This document shows positions 51,443-59,394 of a DNA stretch of 64,000 bases, in pieces (positions within the stretch are counted from its first letter, which is position 1; the number at the start of each line of letters is the position of its first letter). The position numbers were made by a program, and so were the translations under genes. The notes under the pieces are model-generated. The model saw nothing but the letters and a program-made list of their open reading frames with translations, was not told the DNA's origin and did no database searches. The stretch is taken from positions 620,001-684,000 of the forward strand of contig NZ_CP031264.1 in assembly GCF_003258605.2 (NCBI RefSeq). Reading direction: 5' to 3'. Source of the stretch: Peterkaempfera bronchialis. GTDB lineage: Bacteria; Actinomycetota; Actinomycetes; Streptomycetales; Streptomycetaceae.

Positions 51443-51767
51443 GGTTCCACCACATCACTCGGCCCCGGGCGCGGTCGTCCGCTCGGGGGACCGTCCCGGG
51501 GTCCACCGGGAGGAGGGCCGGCACGGGCCGCGCTCCTCCGCAGGGAGGAGGCAGACCCGGCCGGGATGGCTGGGAGCAGTGTGCTGCGCAGGGTGACGGG
51601 ACGTCAACCCAGAGGTACGACCCCCGTACACGCGTACCGGTCGGATCCCTCGACCAGCCGAAGAGACCAGCGTGGTGGCACCACCCGGCGGCGTGGTGCG
51701 CATACCATCGTCGGCGCGGACCGCCCGTCCGCTCGCATGCCGCGCTCGGCGTCCCAGAGGAGGGGCC
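51443..51767. other. Divergent spacer Clp-N / dienelactone hydrolase
   Basis: A 325-bp region without a gene. It contains a 13-bp palindrome GTGGTG-G-CACCAC (51672-51684) and a GTACACGCGTAC repeat near 51627, both possible regulator sites for the hydrolase gene. Confidence 0.45.
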
Positions 51768-52469
51768 ATGGCCGACCCGGGGGGCTCCCGGCAGAACGTC
51801 TCCTTCCCCAGCAATGGCGCACAGGCGCACGGCTACCTCGCACTGCCGCCGTCCGGATCGGGCCCCGGCCTGGTGGTGGTCCAGGAGTGGTGGGGGCTGA
51901 CGTCCCACATCGCCGCGATGGCCGACCGGTTCGCCGCCGAGGGGTTCACCGTGCTGGCGCCGGACCTGTTCGGCGGCGCCACCACCCATGACCCGGAGGA
52001 GGCCGCCCGGCTGCTGCGGGAGCTGCCGGTGGAGCGCGCCGCACGGGACCTGCGCGGCGCGGTGGACTTCCTGCTGGCGCACCCCGCCACCACCGGCGAC
52101 GCGGTCGGCGCGGTCGGGTTCTGCATGGGCGGCGGCTTCGCCCTGGTGCTGGCGGCGCAGGAGGGCGACCGGGTGGCGGCGGCGGTCCCCTTCTATGGAC
52201 TGCCGCGCATCCCCGAGTACGACTATCGCGGCCTGACCGCCAGGGTGCTGGGCCACTACGCGGAGCAGGACCACGGCATCCCGATGACCGCCGTGGACGA
52301 GGCGGCGGCCCGGATCGAGGCCGCCTCGGGGCGCAAACCGGAGATCCACTTCTATCCGGCGGGCCATGCCTTCATGAACGACGAGAACCTGCTGGGCACC
52401 CACGACCCGGAGCAGGCCGGCATCGCCTGGCGCCGCACCCTGGCCTTCCTGCGCAGCGTGCTCGGCTGA
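51768..52469 (+). CDS. Dienelactone hydrolase family protein
   Basis: A 233-residue alpha/beta hydrolase. DLH features: GLVVVQEWWGLTSHIAAMAD, the nucleophile Cys in VGFCMGGGFALV, the acid in YAEQDHGIP and the His in YPAGHAFMN, thus a full Cys-Asp-His triad. ATG 51768 follows AGAGGAGG. Dienelactone hydrolases open lactones in chloroaromatic breakdown, but no other such genes are near; many homologues are general esterases. Confidence 0.92.
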   Translation: MADPGGSRQNVSFPSNGAQAHGYLALPPSGSGPGLVVVQEWWGLTSHIAAMADRFAAEGFTVLAPDLFGGATTHDPEEAARLLRELPVERAARDLRGAVDFLLAHPATTGDAVGAVGFCMGGGFALVLAAQEGDRVAAAVPFYGLPRIPEYDYRGLTARVLGHYAEQDHGIPMTAVDEAAARIEAASGRKPEIHFYPAGHAFMNDENLLGTHDPEQAGIAWRRTLAFLRSVLG

Positions 52470-52545
52470 GGCTGCCGGGGCGGCGGCCGCCCGGTGAGCG
52501 TCACCTGGATGGACACGGCCCGGGCGGCGTCGCCATAGTCTCGGG

Positions 52546-53877
52546 GTGTCCACGCACCCCTCCCCCGCGCCACCCCCCGCGCCACCGGCCGGGCCGCCCG
52601 CCGGGCCGCCCGCCCCGCCGCCCGCCGCCCGCCCGTTCGCCTGGGCCGGGCGCACCTACCGCATCCAGACCGCCGCCACCGTCATCACCGGCCTGGGCAA
52701 CGCCGGGGCGCCGATCGCCACCGCGTTCGCCGTGCTGCGGTCCGGCGGAGACGCGGGGGACGTCGGCTGGACGGCGGCGGCGCGGCTGCTGCCGACGGTG
52801 CTCTTCCTGCTGATCGGCGGCGCTCTGGCGGACCGGCTGCCGCGCCACCGGGTGATGGTGGCCGCCAATGCGCTGAACGCCGTCTCGCAGGCGGCGCTGG
52901 CCGTCCTGGTCCTCTGCGGCACGGTCCAGCTCTGGCAGTTGCTGGTGCTGGCGGCGGCGGGCGGCACCGGGCAGGCGTTCTACTCGCCGGCCGCCCAGGG
53001 GGTGATCCTCGGCAGCGTGGACCGTGCCCATGCGGCGCGCGCCTTCGCCGTCTTCCGCATCGCGGTCAACGCCGCCCAGATCGGCGGCGCCGCGCTGGGC
53101 GGGGCGCTGGTGGCGGCGGTCGGCCCCGGCTGGGTGCTGGCGGCGGACGCGGCCGGGTTCGCGGCCGCCGCCGGGCTGCGGACGCTGCTGGACGCGCCCG
53201 CTCGGCAGGCGGCACCGCAGGACGGCGGCATGCTGCGCGATCTGCTGGACGGCTGGCGGGAGTTCGCCTCCCGCCGCTGGCTGTGGGCGGTGGTCGTGCA
53301 GTTCTCGGTCGTCAACGCATGCCTGATCGCCACCGAAGCGGTACTCGGGCCGATCGTCGCGGACGATCGGCTCGGCGGCGCCCGGCCCTGGGGACTGGCA
53401 CTGGCCGCGTCCGGCATCGGCATGGTCGCGGGCGGGCTGCTGATGGTCCGCTGGCGTCCGCGCCGCATCCTGCTGGCGGGCAACGCCGGCGTCTTCCTGT
53501 TCGCCCTGCCCTCCGCCGCCCTGGCGGCGGGTGCGCCGCTGCCGCTGCTGGCGGCGGCCATGTTCGCCGCCGGGCTGGGCGCCGAGGTCTTCGGGGTCAA
53601 CTGGATGGTGGCGCTCCAGCAGGAGATACCGGAGGAGAAGACGGCCAGGGTGGCCGCCTACGACTGGCTCGGCTCGGTGGCACTCACCCCGGTCGGCACC
53701 GCCGTCGCCGGACCGGCGACCGTGGCGCTCGGCCTGGACGGGACGCTGTGGACGGCCACCGCGCTCTGCCTGGCGCTGACCGTGCTGGTGCTCGCCACCC
53801 CGGAGGTACGCCGCCTCTCCCGCACGAGGACCAGCACCCCCGCCCCTGCGTCCTCGACCCCGGCCGCTGCGGGCTGA
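52546..53877 (+). CDS. MFS exporter (EntS/enterobactin-exporter-like)
   Basis: A 443-residue 12-helix transporter of the MFS_3 type: TGLGNAGAPIATAFAVLRSG, LLIGGALADRLPRHRVMVAA (motif A), YSPAAQGVILGSVDRAHAAR, QIGGAALGGALVAAVGPGWV and NWMVALQQEIPEEKTARVAA are typical. The first 30 residues are P/A-rich (PPAPPAGPPAGPPAPPPA), and the C-terminus ends in a T/P/S-rich tail. GTG 52546 lies a few bases after CATAGT, a possible -10, so the mRNA may be leaderless. Substrate unknown. Confidence 0.9.
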   Translation: MSTHPSPAPPPAPPAGPPAGPPAPPPAARPFAWAGRTYRIQTAATVITGLGNAGAPIATAFAVLRSGGDAGDVGWTAAARLLPTVLFLLIGGALADRLPRHRVMVAANALNAVSQAALAVLVLCGTVQLWQLLVLAAAGGTGQAFYSPAAQGVILGSVDRAHAARAFAVFRIAVNAAQIGGAALGGALVAAVGPGWVLAADAAGFAAAAGLRTLLDAPARQAAPQDGGMLRDLLDGWREFASRRWLWAVVVQFSVVNACLIATEAVLGPIVADDRLGGARPWGLALAASGIGMVAGGLLMVRWRPRRILLAGNAGVFLFALPSAALAAGAPLPLLAAAMFAAGLGAEVFGVNWMVALQQEIPEEKTARVAAYDWLGSVALTPVGTAVAGPATVALGLDGTLWTATALCLALTVLVLATPEVRRLSRTRTSTPAPASSTPAAAG

Positions 53878-53892
53878 CCCTCTCGGCTGCCG

Positions 53893-54597
53893 TCAGGGCC
53901 AGAGCAGACCGCGACCCCAGGTGCCGTCGTGGCCCCGGGTGTACGCCAGCCGGACATGGCGGCGGCCGGACTCCCCCTGCCAGAACTCCACCTCGTCCGC
54001 GAGCACCGCATAGAGGGTGTGCCCGGGGGCGACGGCTGCGGGCTCCCGGTCCAGCAGCGCAGCCGCCCGGTCCCAGGCGTCGGCCAACTCCTCGGCATCC
54101 GCGAGGCGTTCGCTCTGGTGGCCGACCAGGGCCGCGATCCGCGAGGCCGGGCTGCGGCCGTGAAAGTCCTCGGCGGCCCGGTCGCCGCCCTCCGCCTCCA
54201 CCCTGCCGCGCAGCCGCACCTGCCGCCCCTGCGCGGGCCAGTAGAAGGTGAGCGCCGCCCACGGGGTGGCGGCCAGCTGGCGGCCCTTGGGGCTGTCGGC
54301 GTCGGCGGCGAACCACCAGGCGCCCCGGGCCGCGTCCACATCGCGCAGCACCAGCATCCGGGCGTCCGGCCGTCCATCTGAATCGACCGTGCTCAAGGTG
54401 GCCACCTGGGCGTCCGGCACCTCCGCGTCGAGCGCCCAGAGCAGCCAGTCCACAAAGAGCGGCCCCGGCTCCACCGGGGCCCGCCCCGCGTCGAAGGAGG
54501 GCAGCTCCCGGGCCATCGGCGGCCGGTCCCGCAGCACCGCCGCCAGCGGACCCTCCGCCCGACCGCCCGCCCTGACGCCCTCCACCGTGTGCTGCAC
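53893..54597 (-). CDS. pdxH: Pyridoxamine 5'-phosphate oxidase (PdxH-like)
   Basis: A 234-residue FMN enzyme close to true PNP oxidases: LLWALDAEVPDAQVATLSTV, DSDGRPDARMLVLRDVDAAR, WWFAADADSPKGRQLAATPW, AALTFYWPAQGRQVRLRGRV, FHGRSPASRIAALVGHQSE and the C-terminal GRRHVRLAYTRGHDGTWGRG. The end differs from E. coli PdxH (no final RLXP), so activity towards another substrate, as in PhzG-like oxidases, cannot be excluded. GTG 54597 follows GAGGAGGCGGC. Convergent with the MFS gene. Confidence 0.82.
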   Translation of the reverse strand: MQHTVEGVRAGGRAEGPLAAVLRDRPPMARELPSFDAGRAPVEPGPLFVDWLLWALDAEVPDAQVATLSTVDSDGRPDARMLVLRDVDAARGAWWFAADADSPKGRQLAATPWAALTFYWPAQGRQVRLRGRVEAEGGDRAAEDFHGRSPASRIAALVGHQSERLADAEELADAWDRAAALLDREPAAVAPGHTLYAVLADEVEFWQGESGRRHVRLAYTRGHDGTWGRGLLWP

Positions 54598-54762
54598 CGC
54601 CGCCTCCTCACCGCCCGCCCCGTCCGGCGGCCCACCTGATCATTTCCCTCAGGCCATACTGCCGCACGCCGCCCGGCGCTGCCCGGCACCCCCCACAGGG
54701 GCACCCGGCCGTGTCCCGCGCACCCCACCCGCCCCCGGAGCCACCGGCGGCACACGAGGGAG

Positions 54763-54944
54763 GTGGAGAAGGACGCCAGTCTGGACATCCCGCCACTGCC
54801 GGGCCTCCCGGCCCTGCCGGTGGTCCGGCTCGGCAGCTACCGGCCGCGCGGCATACGGCGGGGCGGCCGTTCGCCTGGGTCGACGATCTCGCCCCACCCC
54901 GCCCGGTACGCCGTTCGCTGGTGCCGCGCCGGGCTCAGTCCTCC
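54763..54944 (+). pseudogene. Possible gene remnant in two frames
   Basis: Frame A from GTG 54763 reads LDIPPLPGLPALPVVRLGSY; a different frame about 80 bp on reads TAGRPFAWVDDLAPPRP. Both phrases resemble consecutive parts of a Streptomyces hydrolase-like (HAD) family in which LGLPRLPVV is followed by AGRPFAWVDDE. A frameshifted leftover is therefore likely, but only by recollection of the family. The rest of 54598-54934 shows nothing else. Confidence 0.35.
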
Positions 54945-55549
54945 TCGGCGAGGATCAGATAGAGCTTCTTGCGGGCCTCCGTGACGACCGCGACGGCCTT
55001 GGTGCGCTGCTCGGCGCTGCCCGTGGCCATCACCTGCTTCAGGGCGTCGAAGAGCCCGCCGAGGGAGTTTCTGACGTCACGCACGGCCTCCCAGTCCACA
55101 TCCGGCCCGGCCGCCTCCTCCCAGGGGGACTCGGCCCCCGCGTCGGCCTCGGCGCGACCGCTCTCGGTGAGCTCGAAGAGGCGCTTGCCGCCACCCTCCT
55201 GACTGCGGATCAGCCCCTCCTCCTCCAGCATCTGGAGGGTCGGATAGACCGAACCGGGGCTGGGCCGCCAGGCACCGGAGGTGCGCTCGGCAATCTCCTG
55301 GATCATCTCGTAGCCGTGCATGGGCCGCTCCTTGAGCAGCGCCAGCAGGGAGGCGCGGACATTGCCGCGCCGGGCACGCCCGCCGTGCCGGCCCCGGCCG
55401 TGCGGACCCCGGCCGAAGGGCCCGAAGCCGCCCGGCCCAAAGCCGCCGGGACCGCCGAACGGCGGCCCGAACGGGCCGAAGGCCGGCCGCTCCTGCGGCC
55501 CGGGGTGATGGCCGTGGCGGCCGGGGTTGAAGGGGAATCCGGGTCGCAT
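54935..55549 (-). CDS. PadR-family regulator with G/P/F/H-rich N-terminus
   Basis: A 204-residue repressor. Residues 1-60 are low-complexity (PFGPPFGGPGGFGPGGFGPF, GRGPHGRGRHGGRARRG). The winged helix follows (about 62-140: VRASLLALLKERPMHGYEMI, RPSPGSVYPTLQMLEEEGLI, GKRLFELTESGRAEADA), and the dimerising helices end the protein (KQVMATGSAEQRTKAVAVVT). ATG 55549 is used. A CGATATATCG palindrome 49 bp upstream is probably its own operator. No obvious target transporter is adjacent. Confidence 0.92.
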   Translation of the reverse strand: MRPGFPFNPGRHGHHPGPQERPAFGPFGPPFGGPGGFGPGGFGPFGRGPHGRGRHGGRARRGNVRASLLALLKERPMHGYEMIQEIAERTSGAWRPSPGSVYPTLQMLEEEGLIRSQEGGGKRLFELTESGRAEADAGAESPWEEAAGPDVDWEAVRDVRNSLGGLFDALKQVMATGSAEQRTKAVAVVTEARKKLYLILAEED

Positions 55550-55597
55550 GATGTCTACCGCCTCTCGTACGGTCAGCGTTCCATCCCGATGCTTCGA

Positions 55598-55607
55598 CGA
55601 TATATCG
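55598..55607. promoter_or_regulatory. PadR-type operator CGATATATCG
   Basis: A 10-bp perfect A/T-centred palindrome 49-58 bp upstream of the padR-type gene in otherwise GC-rich DNA. ATAT-containing palindromes are common PadR sites and often autoregulatory. Confidence 0.6.
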
Positions 55608-55804
55608 GTAACACTCGTCGGTCAACAACCTTCCCCATCGCTCGGTGTCCGCTGCCACTGGACCTTGACCACTTGCCGCTGCGGCGGACCGGGGTGCGAG
55701 CAGTCCCGGGCGGCAGCGGTGTCCCGCAGAACGGCTGCGGGCGCGGTCACTGGGAGAGGGGGCCGATCACGCCGCCGGTGCGGGTGTGGAGGAAGCGGTC
55801 CGGA

Positions 55805-56038
55805 CGGGTCGGACAGGGCGGCCAGGACGGTGAACACGACTCCGGAGGGGTCGTGCGAGCCGTGGAGCTCACCGGTGAGGAACTCCAGGTCGACGTCGCT
55901 CGCCTACAGCTCCTCGGCCAGGGTCGCCGGTTGGATGCCACGGCCGAGCCGCTTGTGCTCGTGGACGGCGAGCGTGACGCGGACCCCGGAGGCGCGCAGT
56001 CCGCCGGCGAGGGCGGCGGCCTTGTCCAGCAACAGCCC
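55805..56038 (-). pseudogene. Serine recombinase (resolvase) remnant with in-frame stop
   Basis: Read from 56038 leftwards: VAGLLLDKAAALAGGLRASG, VRVTLAVHEHKRLGRGIQPA, TLAEEL, a TAG at 55904-55906, then ASDVDLEFLTGELHGSHDPS and GVVFTVLAALSD. These are the alpha-D/E region words of the resolvase catalytic domain (HEHKRLGRG; LEFLTGELQGxHDPxG; VFxVLAALS). The catalytic-serine N-terminus and the DNA-binding part are missing, and the stop breaks the rest. The remnant starts right at the VOC stop codon. Confidence 0.75.
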
Positions 56039-56040
56039 CG

Positions 56041-56763
56041 CTACCGGGGCCTCTGGACGGAGAACTCGTTGCCGTCGGGGTCGAGCATCAGCGCCCGGGC
56101 GCCGTCGCCCTCGCCGATGTCGGTGCGCGTCGCGCCGAGCGAGACCAGGCGGTCGACCTCCGCCTCCCAGTCGGCGTCGGCGGGGACCGCCAGCTCGAAG
56201 TACAGCCTGTTTGTGCCGGTCTTCGGCGCCACCGGAGGACCACCCCACGTGATCTTCGTACCGCCGTTCGGTGATTGGATCGCGGTCTCCTGGTCCTGGT
56301 CCCAGACCAGCGGCCACCGCAGCGCCGCGCTCCAGAAGTAACCGACCTCCTGCGTACCGTCGCAGGCCAGCGCTCCGATGAAGCCGGTGTCGGCGAGGAA
56401 CTTGTTGCCCGCCTCGATGACGCAGAACTCGTTGCCGTCCGGATCGGCGAGCACCACATGCCCCTCTTCCGGGCGTTGGCCCACGTCGATGTGTTTCCCG
56501 CCGAATTCCAGCGCTCTGGCCACCGTCCAGTGCTGATCCTCCGGGGAGGTGCTCGTCAGGTCGAAGTGCGCCCGGTTCCGGCCGATCTTCGGCTCCTGGC
56601 TCGGCAGGAAACAGATACGGAACCCGGTGGCATCAGGGGGCAGGATCGCGACGTCGCCGTCCGGGCCGTCGGCCAACTCCCAGCCCAGCACCCCGGACCA
56701 GAAACGCGCCAGGCCCGACGGCCGGGGCGCATTGAAGCAGATCGCGAACAACCGACTGGACAT
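56041..56763 (-). CDS. Two-domain VOC (glyoxalase/bleomycin-resistance-like) protein
   Basis: A 240-residue protein with two vicinal-oxygen-chelate domains: domain 1 about 1-120 (FAICFNAPRPSGLARFWSGV, LGWELADGPDGD, VVLADPDGNEFCVIE) and domain 2 about 125-240 (VGYFWSAALRWPLVWDQDQE, NRLYFELAVPADADWEAEVD, LMLDPDGNEFSVQRPR). Each has the DPDGNEF end motif that supplies a metal Glu. Substrate unknown. ATG 56763 is used. A recombinase remnant follows directly, an FAD-monooxygenase remnant lies upstream. Confidence 0.9.
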   Translation of the reverse strand: MSSRLFAICFNAPRPSGLARFWSGVLGWELADGPDGDVAILPPDATGFRICFLPSQEPKIGRNRAHFDLTSTSPEDQHWTVARALEFGGKHIDVGQRPEEGHVVLADPDGNEFCVIEAGNKFLADTGFIGALACDGTQEVGYFWSAALRWPLVWDQDQETAIQSPNGGTKITWGGPPVAPKTGTNRLYFELAVPADADWEAEVDRLVSLGATRTDIGEGDGARALMLDPDGNEFSVQRPR

Positions 56764-57073
56764 ACCCCGTGCATCCCCGATCCGCTGACGGTCGATACGG
56801 CGCCTCGCCCTCCCTGCAGGCGCAGCCTAGGGGTGGCCGTGCGGCACCCGCATCCGAGTTTCCGTCGCGGGGGGAGGGGGGGAGCCCGGTCCCGCACAGC
56901 TGACGATCGTGCGGAACGGCACCGGCTGAGCCGACCCGTCACGCCGGGGCGGCAGCCGGTTCGCCCTCAAGGGTGCGCAGCGCGGGCACGGCGGCGGGGC
57001 GGGCGGTCACTCGGAGGGTGATGTGTGAGCTGGTGTCACGTTTCGCGGTCGCGGCTCGGCCGCCGTATCGGGC
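56764..57073. other. Intergenic region without recognised gene
   Basis: About 310 bases upstream of the VOC gene; its promoter must lie here. A G-run (GGGGGGAGGGGGGGAG-like, near 56870) is the only notable feature. Confidence 0.4.
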
Positions 57074-57345
57074 TCACTCCTCTGCCGTGCGGCCGCCGAA
57101 CGTGGCCACGGCTTCGCGGCCCTTGATCTGGTTCTCGGTGACATGGGGGCGCAGCTCGGCCTCGTAGGCGGCGAAGGCCGCGCGGTGGTCGCCGTTGGCG
57201 GCAGACAGCTGCCGGGCCAGTGAGCGGGCGCCAAGCAGAGCCTGGGAGGTGCCCATGCCCGCAGTCGGGGCAGCGCAGTACCCCGCGTCGCCGAGCAGCG
57301 CGATGCGCCCCTCCGCTGGTCGACCCGGATCACGCACCGTCCGGC
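57074..57345 (-). pseudogene. FAD-dependent monooxygenase C-terminal remnant
   Basis: The last 75 codons read GRIALLGDAGYCAAPTAGMG, TSQALLGARSLARQLSAANG and TENQIKGREAVATFGGRTAEE-like end (stop at 57074), the C-terminal FAD-binding segment of aromatic-ring/tetracycline-type monooxygenases (GDA...P..G.G). Just upstream the expected VIRVDQ leading into that segment is in another frame, so a frameshift lies near 57310. The N-terminal two-thirds with the GxGxxG fold are absent; phzF-like gene occupies the next DNA. Confidence 0.75.
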
Positions 57346-57556
57346 GCCGTCGTCGCGCCGCGTGCCGAAGCTCCCGATCGACAGTGGCCTCGCCTTCCGG
57401 TGGGCCGTCGCGAACGCCGGCCCACGGGGCGCCTTCCGCAGGTCGATACGTGGTGCCCGCACCAGTCGACTGGAGCACCGTCGGCCGCCGAGGTACAGCA
57501 TCAACGCACCCCCATCCAAGGCACGCTTCATCCACTGTGCATAGGACACTCGGTCC

Positions 57557-58372
57557 ATGCGCCTCCGAGTCATCGACGCCTTCACCGACCGGCCCTTCTC
57601 CGGCAACCCCGCCGCCGTCTGCCTGCTCGACCTGCCCGACTGGCCGCAGGACGCCTGGATGCAGCAGGTCGCGGCCGAGCTCAACCTCTCCGAGACCGCC
57701 TTCGCCCGTCCGCTGCCCCCGGGCGGCGAGGCCGACTGGGCGCTGCGCTGGTTCACCCCCGCCGTGGAGGTGGACCTCTGCGGGCACGCCACCCTCGCCA
57801 CCGCCCATGCGCTGCACTCGGACGGGTCGCTGCCGGAGGGCTCGGTCCGGTTCGCCACCCGCAGCGGGGTGCTGACCGCGCAGGCGGCACCGGACGGCGT
57901 ACTCACGCTGGACTTCCCGGCCTCCCCCGCCGACCCGGCCCCCACCCCCGAGGGCATCGCCGCCGCCCTGGGCACGGCCGTGCTGGCCGCGTACGACACC
58001 GGGGCGCTGGGCGACCTGCTGGTGGAGGTCGCCGACGAGACGGCGGTGCGCAGCCTGGACCCGGACCTGGCGGCCCTCGCCCGCCTCCGCGTCCGGGGCG
58101 TCGTCGCCACCGCCGCGGCCGACGACCCCGCAGCGGGCTACGACTTCGTCTCGCGGTTCTTCGCCCCGGCCGTCGGCATCCCCGAGGACCCGGTGACCGG
58201 CAGCGCCCACACCGCCCTGGCACCCCTGTGGTCCGCCCGGCTCGGCCGCCCCGACCTGGTCGGCCTCCAGGCATCCGCCCGCTCCGGACTCGTCCGCACC
58301 CGGCTGCGCGGCGACCGGGTCCTGCTCTCCGGCCACGCGGTCACCGTCCTGGACGGCACCCTAGCCCTCTGA
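57557..58372 (+). CDS. PhzF-family isomerase/epimerase
   Basis: A 271-residue protein with the diaminopimelate-epimerase-like double fold: VIDAFTDRPFSGNPAAVCLL, ELNLSETAFARPL containing the conserved catalytic Glu, LRWFTPAVEVDLCGHATLAT, and the C-terminal SRFFAPAVGIPEDPVTGSAH. PhzF itself isomerises a phenazine precursor; most homologues act in unknown pathways, and no phenazine genes are here. ATG 57557 has AGGA 10 nt upstream. Convergent with the CPBP gene. Confidence 0.93.
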   Translation: MRLRVIDAFTDRPFSGNPAAVCLLDLPDWPQDAWMQQVAAELNLSETAFARPLPPGGEADWALRWFTPAVEVDLCGHATLATAHALHSDGSLPEGSVRFATRSGVLTAQAAPDGVLTLDFPASPADPAPTPEGIAAALGTAVLAAYDTGALGDLLVEVADETAVRSLDPDLAALARLRVRGVVATAAADDPAAGYDFVSRFFAPAVGIPEDPVTGSAHTALAPLWSARLGRPDLVGLQASARSGLVRTRLRGDRVLLSGHAVTVLDGTLAL

Positions 58373-58490
58373 CGCCGCCCGGTCACCGTCCGGCCTGTCC
58401 GGCGCCACCCGCGCTCGGGGCAGGCCGGGCCGTAGGCGATCGGCTCCGCCAGGCGTTCACGGGCGGCGCGGCGGTCCGGGTCCGGCCCCG

Positions 58491-59279
58491 TCAGCCGGTC
58501 GGCAACCAGCTCACATGCCCGGCCAGCAGCGCATACCCGACAAAGGCCACGGTGTCGATCAGCGCATGCGCCACCACCAGCGGCATGACCCGCCCCCAGC
58601 GCCGGTACAGCAGGCAGAAGACCACGCCCATCACCACATTGCCGACGAAGCCGCCGACGCCCTGGTAGAGGTGGTACGAGCCGCGCAGCAGCGAGCTGGC
58701 GACCAGCGCCGCAGGCCAGGACCAGCCGAGTTGGGCGAGGCGGCGCAGCAGATAGCCGACGACGATGACCTCCTCCACGATGGCGTTCTGCCAGGCGGAG
58801 GCGATCAGGACGGGGATGCGCCACCACACGTCGGGCAGCGAGGAGGGCACCACCGTGAGGTTGGCGCCGGAGGCGCGCGCGCCCAGGTAGAGGGCGAGCC
58901 CGGAGCCGCCGATGGCGGCGGCCACGGCGGCGCCGCGCCCGAGGTCGGGCCAGCGGCGGGCCAGGTCGAAGCCGAGGGCCCGTACCGAGGAGCCCTCCCG
59001 CAGCAGCAGATGGGCGACCAGGGCCACCGGTACCAGCGCGGTGGCGATGCCGAAGAGCTGCCAGGCCAGGTCGAGCCAGGGGCGGCCGGGGGCGAGCGAG
59101 CCGTTGAGGGTGGCGGTCTGCTGCTTGAGGGCCGCGTGGCGGGTGAGCGAGCCGATGAAGCTGATCAGCGCACTGAGCCCGCTGGCGCCCAGCGACAGGG
59201 CCAGGACGATGATCAGTTCCTGGCCGAGCAGCCGCCGGGGGACCGCAAGAGCCGGTGCGGCGTTCTCGGTGGTCGTCAA
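58491..59279 (-). CDS. CPBP-family intramembrane glutamic endopeptidase (Abi-like)
   Basis: A 262-residue membrane protease-like protein with about seven helices. The CPBP/Abi (Rce1-like) motifs are ASAWQNAIVEEVIVVGYLLR with EE, SSLLRGSYHLYQG with the His, and VVAHALIDTVAF with the second His. These form the metal-free or metal-bound active site of the family. TTG 59279 is preferred because GGAG lies 9 nt upstream; ATG 59324 would add an odd Cys-rich lead. Role unknown, possibly signal-peptide or prenyl-protein processing. Confidence 0.88.
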   Translation of the reverse strand: MTTTENAAPALAVPRRLLGQELIIVLALSLGASGLSALISFIGSLTRHAALKQQTATLNGSLAPGRPWLDLAWQLFGIATALVPVALVAHLLLREGSSVRALGFDLARRWPDLGRGAAVAAAIGGSGLALYLGARASGANLTVVPSSLPDVWWRIPVLIASAWQNAIVEEVIVVGYLLRRLAQLGWSWPAALVASSLLRGSYHLYQGVGGFVGNVVMGVVFCLLYRRWGRVMPLVVAHALIDTVAFVGYALLAGHVSWLPTG

Positions 59280-59394
59280 GGGGGCTCGCTCCAACAACGC
59301 ACAGGGGACCGGGCAGATCATCATTCCACAGCCATGCACGCATCCCACCCGAGCCCGGTTCACACCCGAGCCCGGCCCGGACCCAGGCCCCGGC

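Noticed and set aside
54649-54897. Small - gene upstream of pdxH
   Set aside because: Proline/arginine-biased product, no ribosome binding site, no recognisable family.
55550-57345. Intact integrative element with att sites
   Set aside because: Only a broken recombinase fragment is present; no tRNA gene and no flanking direct repeats were seen.
57557-58372. Phenazine biosynthesis
   Set aside because: Only a PhzF-family gene is present; phzB-E/G partners are lacking and most PhzF homologues have other roles.
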